Source: Opitutaceae bacterium
GTDB lineage: Bacteria; Verrucomicrobiota; Verrucomicrobiia; Opitutales; Opitutaceae
Length of the DNA: 64,000 nucleotides
Assembly: GCA_016711225.1 (NCBI GenBank)
Contig: JADJTK010000019.1
Span: 62,001 to 126,000 of the forward strand
Direction of reading: 5' to 3'
The notes beneath the pieces are model-generated. The model saw only the letters and a list, made by a program, of their open reading frames with translations. It ran no database searches and was not told where the DNA came from. Below, one piece after another: positions 9,237 through 22,802 of this stretch (position 1 is the first letter of the stretch; each line of letters opens with the position of its first letter). The position numbers and the translations under genes were made by a program.

Positions 9237-9341
9237 ACCGCCCGGAACGGCGAAATGCCGCCCAACGCATCTGGGGCACAAAGCCCAATCCTCGCCCATG
9301 ATCGGCTCGCCCCCGAGGCGAAAATCCGTCAACTTACAGCC

Positions 9342-10547
9342 ATGGCTTGGCGCATCGACGAAGCTGTCATCCGTGGGGAAATCGACAACCGCACCCGGGG
9401 CCGAGTAACCGGCCGGCTCTGGCTCGTAGGCCGCGACGAACCCGTCCTGCTCGAACTGGCCGGCGATTGCCGCCGCGATCTCGCCGGCCGCTTCCTCGAA
9501 TTCACTAACCCACACCCGAAGGCAGCCGACGTTTCCCGCCTCGCCCCTGTGCAACACGGCTCCGCTGGCGAGCTCACCGCTTCACGCAAGGTGCGCGTGC
9601 CCGACATTCCCGTCGATCAAATCGGCCAATACCTGGACGCCGCGCAACCGGTCACCTCTCACTGGGGCAACGCGCTCTACCTCGACTGGTTCAGCGACGC
9701 CAATGGCCGGGTGGTTATCGAAACCGCCGAGTACGAGCTGCGTGTGGTCGGCGATCCGGTCTGGGAGATGACGGCGGGCGAGGAGGAAATCCATCGACTC
9801 CTCAACGCCTGTAACATCCGCGACTTCATGGCCCAGCAGGAGGCGGCGAAAAGCGATACCGATCTGGACGACGACCCCGACGATCTCCTCCCGCTCTCGG
9901 AGCTCGAGGCCGAGCAGCTCCAGGCGCGCAACGATCTGCTGGCGGATCGCATCCAGGCGCGGCTGACGCGCGAAGGCCCCAATGCCGACCACGGCCGGAT
10001 CCTCGAAGAGGAGATACTGCGCCTGCAGCGCGAACTCGGCGAACCCGATCCCACGCCGGAGCAACTCGCCCGCAACGCCGAATGGATCGAGGAGATGAAC
10101 AACGCCGCGGAAGAGCTGCTGACGGATCCCGAGGCCCTCGACGAAGAGAATCAAGCGCATCCGCTGGCCGAGAGCGCCTTCGACTTGTCCGTCGCGCTTT
10201 CGCAGGAGGTGGAGGACGAACACTGGGTACCGAAGGGGGCGAGCGAGGAACACCCCGTCGTGGAGCTGGAGACCTCGGTGATGAAAGCTGCCACAAAAAT
10301 CAGCGGGGTCCTCAACAGCGAGACCTGGCCGCCGCCGCTCGACTCCTGTGCGAGCATCATCGTCCGCCTGAAGCGCGCCCGTGTCTATCTCGACGACGCC
10401 CTGCGCGCCATGGAGTCCTGCCAAGAGGAGAAGCTTATACCGCTGCAGCGCCTCGGCGTCTATTTGGTGGAGATTATCGACCTCGCACACGACGCCGACG
10501 AGATCATAGAGGAGTTGCGCGAGCGGCTCGAGCCGGACGCCGAGTGA
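9342..10547 (+). CDS. Acidic cytoplasmic protein of unknown function
   Basis: About 401 residues from the ATG at 9342 (MAWRIDEAVIRGEIDNRTRG). The frame is open from a GTG-type start at 9255, but the extra stretch looks non-conserved. The N-terminal ~130 residues are beta-rich (GRVTGRLWLVGRDEPVLLEL). The middle is very acidic (DTDLDDDPDDLLPLSELEAE) and helical, and the C-terminus is a helical bundle. There is no signal peptide or membrane segment. I do not recognise the family. It ends facing the TamA-like gene. Confidence 0.55.
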   Translation: MAWRIDEAVIRGEIDNRTRGRVTGRLWLVGRDEPVLLELAGDCRRDLAGRFLEFTNPHPKAADVSRLAPVQHGSAGELTASRKVRVPDIPVDQIGQYLDAAQPVTSHWGNALYLDWFSDANGRVVIETAEYELRVVGDPVWEMTAGEEEIHRLLNACNIRDFMAQQEAAKSDTDLDDDPDDLLPLSELEAEQLQARNDLLADRIQARLTREGPNADHGRILEEEILRLQRELGEPDPTPEQLARNAEWIEEMNNAAEELLTDPEALDEENQAHPLAESAFDLSVALSQEVEDEHWVPKGASEEHPVVELETSVMKAATKISGVLNSETWPPPLDSCASIIVRLKRARVYLDDALRAMESCQEEKLIPLQRLGVYLVEIIDLAHDADEIIEELRERLEPDAE

Positions 10548-10630
10548 TCGCGCCTGGCCTAGTAGTTGGTTCGCCAGCTCCCCGCGAGGCGGGGACAACC
10601 TGCTGTTAAGTACGTTGCTGGGTTAGCCGC

Positions 10631-12741
10631 CTAGAACGGCGCGCCGATCGAAAGTTGCACCGTGCCGCTTGGATCGAGCGGCCGCGGGTTCAAGTTATGC
10701 CCGTATTCGAGCCTCACCGGCCCGATCGGCGTGCGGTAGCGCACGCCGAGACCGACCGAATAAAGCTGCTCGGAGAATGGATAGTCGGCGACACGGGCGG
10801 CGATCCCCAGGGCGTCGCCGAACACCACAATGGACCAGCGCGAGGTCAGCGCCTGTTCGAGTTCGATATTGAGCTGCACATGGCTCTTCGCGCCGATGAA
10901 CTGACCGTTCGGCGCCCGGGGCGCCGCCTCGCCGTCGTTGTAACCACGAATTGAACCATCACCGCCGGGAAAGAACCGTACGTTCACCGGCAGGTCTCTG
11001 TCGTCCTCGGCGCCCTGCGTGAGCACCACGCCATGCACCAAGCCGACATGGATCCAGCGCCCTCGGCCCCATCCGGTGTGGTACGAGCCCCCGAGGCGAA
11101 GCCGCTGATAGTCGACATCCCCGCCAAGCCGGCGACTGGCCCAATCGATCTGCGCAAATACCTTCGTCCCCCGATGCGGCAGAAGCGGGTTGTCGCGCCG
11201 GTCACGCACGATACCGAAGTTGATACTCGAGGCATTCACCCGGTCGAGGTCGGTCGGCTCGGTCGCGAGGTCGTTGTGCGTGATGCGGAAGCGCTGGAGC
11301 GTGTAGCCAGTTGTCAGTTGCGCCCGCAAGGCACGCCACGGCCATTGCATCGAGACGTTGGCCCCGAATTCGTCCCGCGTGAAGGCGAGGTCTTCGCGAT
11401 GCAGGCCAAAGAGGCGGGCACTGCCGTCGAGCGTGCTGCCGAACAGCTCCGGCACGGTGTAGGTGTAGGTGCCGCGCGAGCTCTTCATCGACTGGACGAC
11501 TTGGAGACTGTCGGTATGGGCGCGGCCCCAGAGGTTGAAGTGGCGCCACTCCATCCCGCCGCGGAACTGTTCGTAGGAGCCATAGCCGGCGAGCAGGTTG
11601 ATCTCCTGCCGACGGCCTTCGACCACCTCGTAGAGCACATCGCGGGTTTCGCCGTTGGCCGGCTCTGCCTTAAACCCGACCGTACGAAAGACGCCGAGGC
11701 GCGAGAGCCGCGACTGGCCGGCGTCGAAGGCGACCGGATTGAACAGTCCGCCGTCGTCCACCCGGACTAGCCGGCGCAGCGGCGCCTCCCTGGTTCGAGC
11801 GTTGCCGACAAAGCGCACGGTCCCGAGATGGACCAGCGGGCCCGGAGAAATCTCGGCGGTCACCGTCACCGCGAAGTGCCCGTCCGGAGCCGATGCCTGC
11901 TCGGCCTTCAACTGTACCTGCAGATCCGGATAGCCCCGGCGAAAATACCAGCGGCGCAACGTCGTAGTCAGATCTTGGCTCCAGGGCGCCGACCAGGCTT
12001 GGCCGAGGCGATCCTTCACTAGCGCTGCCGGCGGGGTAGGGGCCTCGCCGCTCACTGCAAACTCCACCCCGGCCACGCGGCGCTGCGCTCCCTCCTGCAC
12101 CGCCACCCGCAGGCGCACGACGCCCGTCGTCCGATCGAGCTGCAGGGCGGCACGCTGCACCGTCGCTTCGGAGTAGCCTTGCTGCAGCAGCTCCTCGCGC
12201 AGGTTGTTCAGGCCGCGCGCGAGCCGGCTGGGCGAATAGGCTCGCTCATTGGAGAGCGGGATCAACATCGACTCGCCAACAAAGAAAGAGCGGGCGCCCG
12301 CTTCGGGGACCGCCGTCAGACCAGCGAATGTGATCTCCTGATACACAAAACGCGGCCCCTTCTCGATCTGCAACCGGGCGCTCGCCGCCTCGAGCGGCCG
12401 CGGCAAGGGTCTGCTCATCTCCGCGTCGAGCGGGTGTACCGACTCCTGCCCGTCGGCGTGGCGTACCCGCACCGTAAGCTTCGGGTCGAGGTATCCGTCG
12501 TCGCTGAGCTGCGAAATCAGAATCAGCGCGGCGTCCTCGATCGGGCCGGCTTCGAGTGCGCTGGATGTCGGTGCGCCGAGGAGGAGCTTGGTGAGCGCTC
12601 CGCGGCGCGGTCGCCAAACCAGCCAAGCCCGTCCACAGCGAGCTCGGGAGCCTTCCCTTGGGCGGTCAATCCGAGCAGGCTCAGGCCGAGCAGGACACCC
12701 CGGCCGTGTCGACCGAGGTTGAAGCCGCTACTTTGTTTCAT
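10631..12741 (-). CDS. Omp85-superfamily outer-membrane protein, TamA/BamA-like, split by a frameshift
   Basis: The long downstream part (GTG frame from 12472) has POTRA-like modules (RRWYFRRGYPDLQVQLKAEQ, VDDGGLFNPVAFDAGQSRL) and a C-terminal 16-strand-type barrel with PVNVRFFPGGDGSIRGYN and GLGVRYRTPIGPVRLEYG. The true N-terminus lies in another frame from the ATG at 12741: signal peptide (VLLGLSLLGLTAQ) followed by ELAVDGLGWFGDRAAER. The downstream frame resumes with LTKLLLGAPTSSALEAG, so one indel near 12595-12610 separates them. The start overlaps the tamB-like stop by 14 nt, implying coupled translation. Known TamA inserts outer-membrane proteins with TamB. The frameshift is either an assembly error or a null mutation. 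Confidence 0.85.
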
Positions 12742-15700
12742 CGGTGTCGCCCTCCGAGTAGACCCGCCATTTCAAGCCGACGTTGTAGTCGTCGAACTCG
12801 TCGTATTCGCCCACTAGCGACCAACGCCGCCCGAGTAGATACTCCACCAAGTAGGTTTCGCCGCCCTGCTGCGTCACCTGCTCGCCGGAGGTGATCGTCA
12901 GCCGGTCGGGATCGTCACCTCCCAGATCGCGGAAAAGCCCGCGCCCCAAATAGGCACCCAGCACCGTGAGCCGCTTGCGGTCGCTGGTGCCGGCGGGCGT
13001 ACCCGCCGTGTCACTCGGCGCTTGGCCGGCCATCACCAACAGCAAGACCTGCTCGGCGGTGAGCGCCGGATTCGAGGAGAGGGTGAGAATCGGCTCGGTC
13101 GCGGGTCCGCGGCCTTCAAGGCGCAGATCGTAGCCGTAACGGCGCGCGGTGGCGTTGAGGCTGAGCTGCGGATGAAAGGGATCCGCTCGCGACAATCGTA
13201 CCTCCGCGAGTTGCACCTGGAACGCCGCGAAGGGGAAGAGAATCCTCCCGGATTCGAGACCGATTTCACCCACAGCGCGGGGCTCGTCGAGCGTACCCTC
13301 GAGCTGGAAACGCGGACTCGCGAGACCCGTAAGCACCGCGGTGTGCAGGCGCACTCCACGCGATCCGCCCACCGCGACGTCGAGCAGCCAGTCCCGGTAC
13401 GGTTCCACCTCCACCGCAAAGTACGGCGGAGCGCGCTCGGCTCCCCGCACACCGGTCGGTAGCAGCTGTCGTAGCTCGGCGAGCACAAGGCTGTCGTGAA
13501 GCTCCACGGTACCGGAAATGCGCGTCTTCCCGTCAGCGTCGGTCGCGACCGCCAAGTCGAGGTCGGAGCGGATCAGCAGGCCGGCTTTGCGCACGAGCGG
13601 CAGGTTCTTGCCGGCGAGCTTGAAGTCGATCTGCGGGGTCGCGGGCGCAGTGAGATCGGCGGAGCCGAGCAACGTCACCGTCTCGCCCCCGAGCTGTGCC
13701 GAGCACGAACGCAAAGTTATGCTCCGCCCCTTCAGCTCCAGCTCCGCGGTGAGATGTTGGAGCGCCCCAACCGACGCCACGGGACGAGTGGTCGCATCGG
13801 TGAGTCGGAGCGTACCCGAGAAATGGGCACCACGTCCCATATTGGCCGATACCTGCAACCGGCCCTGGGCGAGCGGGAACTCCGGCCGACCCTCGGCGAG
13901 CGGGCCCAGATCGGCGTCCGGGATTTCGACCTCCCCCTCGGCCTCCCTCCAGTCAAGTGCCGCTGGGGTGCGCACCAGCTGTGCCCAGCGTTTCGCATCC
14001 ATCGGCCACTGCGCACTGGCGCGCAGCGACTGCCCTTCGATCGCGGCGGCAACTGACTCGATCACAAGTCTGTCCCGGTCGGCGTGGGCTCGCACACGGA
14101 GATTGTCCAAGGCGGGTAACCACGTCTTACGCGCCGGGTCTGCCATGGACACACGCTGCACATCGAGTTCGATCTGGCCGGTTGGCTTGGCCGGTGTGCC
14201 CTCGATGCGGAGCCGTGCTTTCGGTGCCGCCAGCGTGACACCGAGCGGAGTGGCGAGCGCCGCCCAGAGTGCGGAGTGGGGTTGGGTCTCCGCCTCGAAC
14301 TGCAGTGCGCCCTCTGGATCGAGCTGGAATCGGGGCGTGCGCCGCGCGGCCCAACACACCGGCAGGTGGCCGTGAGCGTGGGCGAGAGTCCCCGACTCAT
14401 CGCTTATCTCTAGCCGGGTGATTTCGATGCCGGCAGCGTCACCACGGGCAACCAACGCGACCTGTGCCGGACGCGGCTCCAGCGCGAGTTGCGCAGCGAG
14501 ATCGAGGTTGAAACTGAGGCTACCGCCTTCGGTGCGGCCTGCGCCTTTCAAAGACTTCACCGTCCACGCCGGTCCGGTGGTCGCGACCCAATCGCGCGCC
14601 CAAACGCTCTCGAGGTTGGCCGCGTCGACCGTGAACGACAGTTCGTCGGCGGTGACCACGAGACGGCCACTCGGTCCTTCAACGCGAAGACCGTCGATCC
14701 GCCACGCCTGTGCCCAGTTGATCGTGGCAGGCGAGGCCAGAGTCAGCACCGCGGCTCCGTCCTGCTCTAAGAGAAACTCACGCACGTGGGCCTCGCGGCG
14801 GGCAAGCGCGCCGCCGAGACGCAGCGTCGAAGCGCCGGCGGTGAAGGTGGCGCCGAGATCCTCCAGGGTATCGCCGCGCCCCTGCCACGCGACCACCGCA
14901 TCGATCGGTTTCAGTGGGGGATAGTGGATCTGCAAGAGTTTCGCAGTGCCCTGATGTGCCGGCCCCGCGAGTGGACCGGAAACCGTCACCGCGATTTCGG
15001 CGGCTTCCCAGCGCGCGCCAGCGGGCAACCACCGCTGAAACCATGAAGGAGTGATGGTGCCGGTGAGCGCGACCTCGGCCAGCGTTCGCTGGGCGAGATC
15101 GATGCCGCCTTTCGCCGCGACCCGGCTCTGGTCGTCGAGCGCCACTTCGAGACTCTCCAATTCTAGAAGGGGCCAGCGCAGCACGCCCCGCACCTCGGCT
15201 TGCTTGAGCTCGAAGCCCGCCACCCGCAGTCCTTCGCCTGTGAGCTGAAACCGTTGGCTGGATTCGCCGGCCGCGTTGGTCACCTCGACCGTCCCTTCGA
15301 CCACGCCGCTCGCGTCGAACCACGATTGTTTGGAGAGATCGGCACGCAACGCGAGGCGGGCAGGCGTTGCCTTCAGTGGCCCGGCGAAGCCGAGCATCAC
15401 CGGCGCGTTGAGCGTCGCCTCGGCGAAGGGCGCGGATACCTCGAAGGCGGTGATCGTGATCGCGGTGCGGTCCCCGTGCGCCGCGAGACGCGCCTGCATC
15501 GGGGGCGCCTTCGAGTCTTCCTTCGGGACGGCGCGCGCCTCGGCGGTGATGTCGAACTTCTCGGCGTGCCACACGAGTTTCGCGCCACCGAGGAGTTGCG
15601 CATACTCGTTGTCCATCCGTGCGCGCGCTGCGGGCAGGCTCCAATTCTCGGCGACAACCTCGGCGTCCACCGGAACCCAGCTGCTGCCGGAGAAGCGCGC

Positions 15701-16375
15701 CAGAAATCGCAGCGGTTGCCCGTGCCAGCTGCCGGAGCCGTGCAGTTCGGCGCCTGACCAGGCGAAGTCGAGCGCCGCCTCGTCGCCCGGCGTTCGGAGG
15801 CGAAGCTCGATCGCACCGGTTGCAGGGATCTTCGCCGAGAGCTCTACCTCGCGACCTACGAAGCGAATCCCGCGCGCCGCGAGAGCACCTCGTTCCAGGT
15901 CAATCTGCTCGATGGGGATCGGCGCCAGTCCGACGATACTAAGCTCGCCGCGGCGCAACGTGGCGTGCGGCACCCAGCGCCCGAGGCGCTCGAACACGTT
16001 CTGGGTGATCGCGTAGGCTGCCGCCACGCCCGCGGGCGCGCCGGTCTCCGTCGGAGGCGGAGCGCTGGAGTTGGCGATCTCCACCTTCCACTCCTCAACC
16101 AAGACCCTGGTGTCGGCGCCGCGCGCGGTTCGCCACGCCCAGAGGAGCGGAGTGTCGATCTCCGCCTTTGCGACAGTCGTCACCACACCCGGATCTTGCC
16201 GCCGGATGTTGTGTAAACGGAAGCGTCCATAGCCGACCCTCTCATAGCGCTCGAAGGTGATCGCTTGGCTGCGAGCGATCGGGCGCAACGCGTGCTCCAG
16301 CCACCAAGGCAGCAGCGTCAGCGCGAGAGCGCCGGCGGCGAGTAGACCAAGGACGTATTTGAGGCGGAGCCGCAT
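12728..16375 (-). CDS. tamB: TamB-like translocation/assembly module protein (DUF490)
   Basis: About 1215 residues from the ATG at 16375: an N-terminal membrane anchor (KYVLGLLAAGALALTLLPWW), then a very long repetitive beta-rich AsmA/TamB-like body. The C-terminal TamB domain contains PRAVGEIGLESGRILFPFAA, LSLNATARRYGYDLRLEGRG and NPALTAEQVLLLVMAGQAP, the family hallmark. TamB spans the periplasm from the inner membrane and works with an Omp85 partner in outer-membrane protein or phospholipid transport. The next gene is that partner and overlaps its stop. The open frame extends 14 codons upstream but adds nothing recognisable. Confidence 0.9.
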   Translation of the reverse strand: MRLRLKYVLGLLAAGALALTLLPWWLEHALRPIARSQAITFERYERVGYGRFRLHNIRRQDPGVVTTVAKAEIDTPLLWAWRTARGADTRVLVEEWKVEIANSSAPPPTETGAPAGVAAAYAITQNVFERLGRWVPHATLRRGELSIVGLAPIPIEQIDLERGALAARGIRFVGREVELSAKIPATGAIELRLRTPGDEAALDFAWSGAELHGSGSWHGQPLRFLARFSGSSWVPVDAEVVAENWSLPAARARMDNEYAQLLGGAKLVWHAEKFDITAEARAVPKEDSKAPPMQARLAAHGDRTAITITAFEVSAPFAEATLNAPVMLGFAGPLKATPARLALRADLSKQSWFDASGVVEGTVEVTNAAGESSQRFQLTGEGLRVAGFELKQAEVRGVLRWPLLELESLEVALDDQSRVAAKGGIDLAQRTLAEVALTGTITPSWFQRWLPAGARWEAAEIAVTVSGPLAGPAHQGTAKLLQIHYPPLKPIDAVVAWQGRGDTLEDLGATFTAGASTLRLGGALARREAHVREFLLEQDGAAVLTLASPATINWAQAWRIDGLRVEGPSGRLVVTADELSFTVDAANLESVWARDWVATTGPAWTVKSLKGAGRTEGGSLSFNLDLAAQLALEPRPAQVALVARGDAAGIEITRLEISDESGTLAHAHGHLPVCWAARRTPRFQLDPEGALQFEAETQPHSALWAALATPLGVTLAAPKARLRIEGTPAKPTGQIELDVQRVSMADPARKTWLPALDNLRVRAHADRDRLVIESVAAAIEGQSLRASAQWPMDAKRWAQLVRTPAALDWREAEGEVEIPDADLGPLAEGRPEFPLAQGRLQVSANMGRGAHFSGTLRLTDATTRPVASVGALQHLTAELELKGRSITLRSCSAQLGGETVTLLGSADLTAPATPQIDFKLAGKNLPLVRKAGLLIRSDLDLAVATDADGKTRISGTVELHDSLVLAELRQLLPTGVRGAERAPPYFAVEVEPYRDWLLDVAVGGSRGVRLHTAVLTGLASPRFQLEGTLDEPRAVGEIGLESGRILFPFAAFQVQLAEVRLSRADPFHPQLSLNATARRYGYDLRLEGRGPATEPILTLSSNPALTAEQVLLLVMAGQAPSDTAGTPAGTSDRKRLTVLGAYLGRGLFRDLGGDDPDRLTITSGEQVTQQGGETYLVEYLLGRRWSLVGEYDEFDDYNVGLKWRVYSEGDTDETK

Positions 16376-16590
16376 GCAGAGTAGAACAATTCGGTGTGCT
16401 TTGGTTCGGGAAAGCACCCGGCCCCGCCGATTCTCAGCGCCGGGATGGCGAAGCGAGAACAGCGAGCCGCGCCACTTCTACCGCGTTCCGGCGACCCGCG
16501 CCACTGCGGGCGCGGTAGGTGTTGTGCCCATGGAAACACCCGGCAAGCGGTGGCTTTGGCAGATCAGTTCACTTGTAGGAGCCCGCCACT

Positions 16591-16614
16591 GCGATGCCTT
16601 CGGCGAGGGCATCG
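16591..16614. repeat. Hairpin next to a TTGTAGGAGC-type motif (REP-like)
   Basis: A 7-bp stem (16592-16598 with 16608-16614) lies just right of TTGTAGGAGCCCGCC at about 16574. The same TTGTAGG lead-in recurs near 28812, 56881 and 57973, pointing to a dispersed intergenic repeat family. Confidence 0.4.
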
Positions 16615-16630
16615 GCTCGCAAATCCACGC

Positions 16631-16816
16631 TCAAAGCGCCTCGGTGCCTTCCGCGAGGATGGCGAGGTAGTCCTTGTAGGCGAAGACCCGGTTGCGCGAG
16701 CCGCCGGTCCTTTCCTCGGCGATGCCAAGATCGACCAGCCACTTGAACGCCGCGTTGGCGGTGGCGAAAGCGAGCGGCTTTGGCATCAGCGAAAGCGCGC
16801 GCTTCACCGAGAGCAT
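16631..16816 (-). pseudogene. C-terminal remnant of a Fic-family protein
   Basis: About 61 codons reading MLSVKRALSLMPKPLAFATA, then KWLVDLGIAEERTGGSRNRV and a YKDYLAIL tail. This is the winged-helix C-terminus seen in many Fic/DOC AMP-transferases (helix-turn-helix, 'LGI/L-E-E-x-T-G-x-x-R-N-R-x-x'). The catalytic HPFxxGNGR motif and everything before it are absent. The fragment begins beside a perfect hairpin at 16832. It is almost certainly a leftover of a deleted gene, not an expressed protein. Confidence 0.6.
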
Positions 16817-16831
16817 GGGATAGCGCCACCA

Positions 16832-16899
16832 CTTGTTTTAAGAATCGCCCCATTCTTAAAACAAGAGCTCGCCGTATTTTAGTCCTCCAAAATACGGCG
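16832..16899. repeat. Two adjacent perfect hairpins
   Basis: First hairpin: 14-bp arms 16832-16845 and 16852-16865, 6-nt loop. Second: 11-bp arms 16870-16880 and 16889-16899, 8-nt loop. Both are perfect and more AT-rich than the surroundings. Neither is followed by a clean U-tract on the plus strand. They sit at the broken edge of the Fic remnant. Confidence 0.75.
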
Positions 16900-16970
16900 G
16901 TGAGATGCGCTCGTGCCCAGTGGGCCATCAACGCCCGGACGCTGTTGGCCGACCTTGGAGTTATCAGCCC

Positions 16971-17306
16971 GGACGGCGACTGAGCGTCGTCCCTACCTTT
17001 CGAGCGGAGGAACCGCGTTCTCGGTGAACGCGGCTACGCAGAGGCAGGACGTTATCCCCCCTGCGTCCAGTCGCTACGGCGGACGCCGGCCCAATATTCT
17101 TCGCAGCGAAGAATGTGAGGCGGCGTCCCTACCATCGAAACCCGAAATGGTCCGCCCTCTCGGCTCACCCGAATCGCTTGATCCGGACTATAGGCAAAAC
17201 CGCTGCGGTTTTGCTTCTAGCCCGGACACCCGGAGTGTTGTTCGCGGCGACCAACGTGGCTCCGAGTGCGTACCTCCGTCAGCGGAGGTGTGAAATGTCC
17301 GGGCTA
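16971..17306. repeat. Array of short inverted repeats downstream of glyS
   Basis: At least six stem-loops: 16971-16978/16985-16992 (one wobble), 17013-17020/17026-17033, 17096-17104/17106-17114, 17194-17203/17205-17214, 17272-17278/17283-17289, and an 11-bp pair 17218-17228/17296-17306 enclosing the previous one and covering the glyS stop. CGTCCCTACC occurs twice (about 16987 and 17124). The last two could terminate glyS transcription. The rest look like REP-type intergenic elements. No gene is visible. Confidence 0.65.
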
Positions 17307-18833
17307 GGCGTTGTCGACCTTCTCGTTCAGCATCGCGAACAGCTCGGCCTCGGTCACGCGCGTCTGCTGCATCGTGTCGCGGTCGCGCAGGGTGAAGGTG
17401 TCACCCGGCTTCTCAATGGTGTCGAAGTCGATGGTCACGCACCACGGGGTGCCCGCCTCGTCCTGACGGCGATAGCGCTTCCCGATGTTGCCGCCGTCGT
17501 CGTAGGCCACGTTGTAGCGGCGCTTGAGCTTGGTGTAGAGATCCTTGGCCCGGCCCACGAGCTGCTCCTTGTTCTTGAGCAGCGGAAGCACGGCGACCTT
17601 GAACGGGGCGATGCGCGGGTGCAGGCGCAGCACGGTACGCTTCTCCACGTTGCCCTTCTCGTCCTTCACATCCTCCTCGGCGTAGGCGGCGCAGAGCACC
17701 GCCAACAGAATACGATCAACACCGACGGCCGGCTCGATGACATGCGGAACGACCTTGGCCTTCGTGGTCTCGTCGAACCACGTCTGCGGCACACCGGAGA
17801 ACTTCTGGTGCTGCTGCAGATCGTAGTCGGAGCGGGCGGCGATGCCCCAGAGCTCCTGCACGCCGAACGGGTACTTGAACATGATGTCCACGGTACGGCG
17901 GCTGTAGAACGCGAGCTTCTCCTTCGGATGCTCGTGCAGCGAAAGATGGCTCTCGGGCAGGCCGATGGACTTCAGCCAATCCTGGCACCACGTCAGCCAC
18001 GACTCGTGGCAGGCGAGCCAGTCGGCGTCGGGCATGATGAAATATTCCATCTCCATCTGCTCGAACTCGCGGGAGCGGAAGATGAAGTTGCGCGGCGTGA
18101 TCTCGTTGCGGAACGACTTGCCGACCTGGGCGATGCCGAACGGCAGCTTCACGCGGCCGGTGTCGAGCACGTTCTTGAAGTCGACGAACATGCCCTGCGC
18201 CGTCTCGGGCCGCAGATACGCGACGGACGAGGCGTCGGTCATCGCGCCCACGTTCGTCTGGAACATCATGTTGAACGAGCGCGGCGGGGTGAGATCGGGG
18301 TTGCCGGTGGCGGGGGAGGGGATCTGGGCGATCTCCTCGGGCGTGGCCTCGGTGAACTCCTTCACCACGACCGGGGCGAGCGTCCCCTGGAGGGCCTTCT
18401 TGCGCTTGAACGTCTCGGCGCTCTCCTGGAGCTCCTCGGTGGTGCGCTCGCTCTCGAGGGCGGACACGTAGCCGGCCACCACACCCTCGACCACTACGGC
18501 GGCGAAAAACAACTGGTCGGCGCGGTAGCGCTGCTTGGAGACTTTGCAGTCGACGAGGGGGTCGGAGAAGCCGGCGACGTGGCCAGACGCTTCCCAAACT
18601 TTCGGATGCATGATGATCGACGACTCGAGGCCGACGATGTCGTCGCGGCGGTGGACCATGTCCTGCCACCAGGCGTTGCGGATGTTGCGCTTCAGCTCGG
18701 AGCCGAGCGGTCCGTAGTCGAAGAAGCCGTTGAGTCCGCCGTAGATTTCCGACGACGCGTAGATGATGCCGCGTCGCTTGCACAGCGACACGAGCGTTTC
18801 CATGAGATTGTCGGACGAGGACGGCGTGGCCAT
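17304..18833 (-). CDS. glyS: Glycine--tRNA ligase (alpha2 type, class II)
   Basis: A 509-residue single-chain enzyme charging tRNA-Gly, of the dimeric eukaryote/archaea/Gram-positive-like class rather than the alpha2beta2 E. coli type. Motifs include RRGIIYASSEIYGGLNGFFD and LKRNIRNAWW near the N-terminus, class II motif 2 around GKSFRNEITPRNFIFRSREF, then EQMEMEYFIMP. The C-terminal anticodon domain begins about residue 400 (RIAPFKVAVLPLLKNKEQL) and includes YDDGGNIGKRYRRQDE. ATG at 18833. It is transcribed away from the first SNF2 gene across a 125-bp gap that must hold both promoters. Confidence 0.96.
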   Translation of the reverse strand: MATPSSSDNLMETLVSLCKRRGIIYASSEIYGGLNGFFDYGPLGSELKRNIRNAWWQDMVHRRDDIVGLESSIIMHPKVWEASGHVAGFSDPLVDCKVSKQRYRADQLFFAAVVVEGVVAGYVSALESERTTEELQESAETFKRKKALQGTLAPVVVKEFTEATPEEIAQIPSPATGNPDLTPPRSFNMMFQTNVGAMTDASSVAYLRPETAQGMFVDFKNVLDTGRVKLPFGIAQVGKSFRNEITPRNFIFRSREFEQMEMEYFIMPDADWLACHESWLTWCQDWLKSIGLPESHLSLHEHPKEKLAFYSRRTVDIMFKYPFGVQELWGIAARSDYDLQQHQKFSGVPQTWFDETTKAKVVPHVIEPAVGVDRILLAVLCAAYAEEDVKDEKGNVEKRTVLRLHPRIAPFKVAVLPLLKNKEQLVGRAKDLYTKLKRRYNVAYDDGGNIGKRYRRQDEAGTPWCVTIDFDTIEKPGDTFTLRDRDTMQQTRVTEAELFAMLNEKVDNA

Positions 18834-18958
18834 AAGAGCAAAAGAGTTAGGGGAGTGGCCCGCTCGTGGTCAATGGCGCGGTTGGGCGAAGCGAAGGCAA
18901 CGACCGCCCGAGTTTCTCGCCTTGCCGCCCCGGTTCGCACCCCCACAAATCGACCACG

Positions 18959-22726
<3,768 letters not shown>

Positions 22727-22802
22727 GCGGCAGGGGACAGTCGACCGAAGGAGGGCCTGCGCTGCCGCCGGCAAATGGCGCACCCCGGAGAGCCGCGCCC
22801 GC

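Noticed and set aside
9255..9341. Longer start for the acidic hypothetical protein
   Set aside because: The added 29 residues show no conservation signal; the ATG at 9342 gives a plausible start and is preferred.
10580..10594. Short CCCCGC/GCGGGG hairpin between convergent genes
   Set aside because: The stem is only 6 bp and no T-run follows; not called as a terminator.
16971..17306. CRISPR array
   Set aside because: The repeated hairpins differ in sequence and spacing, with no constant repeat/spacer length and no cas genes.
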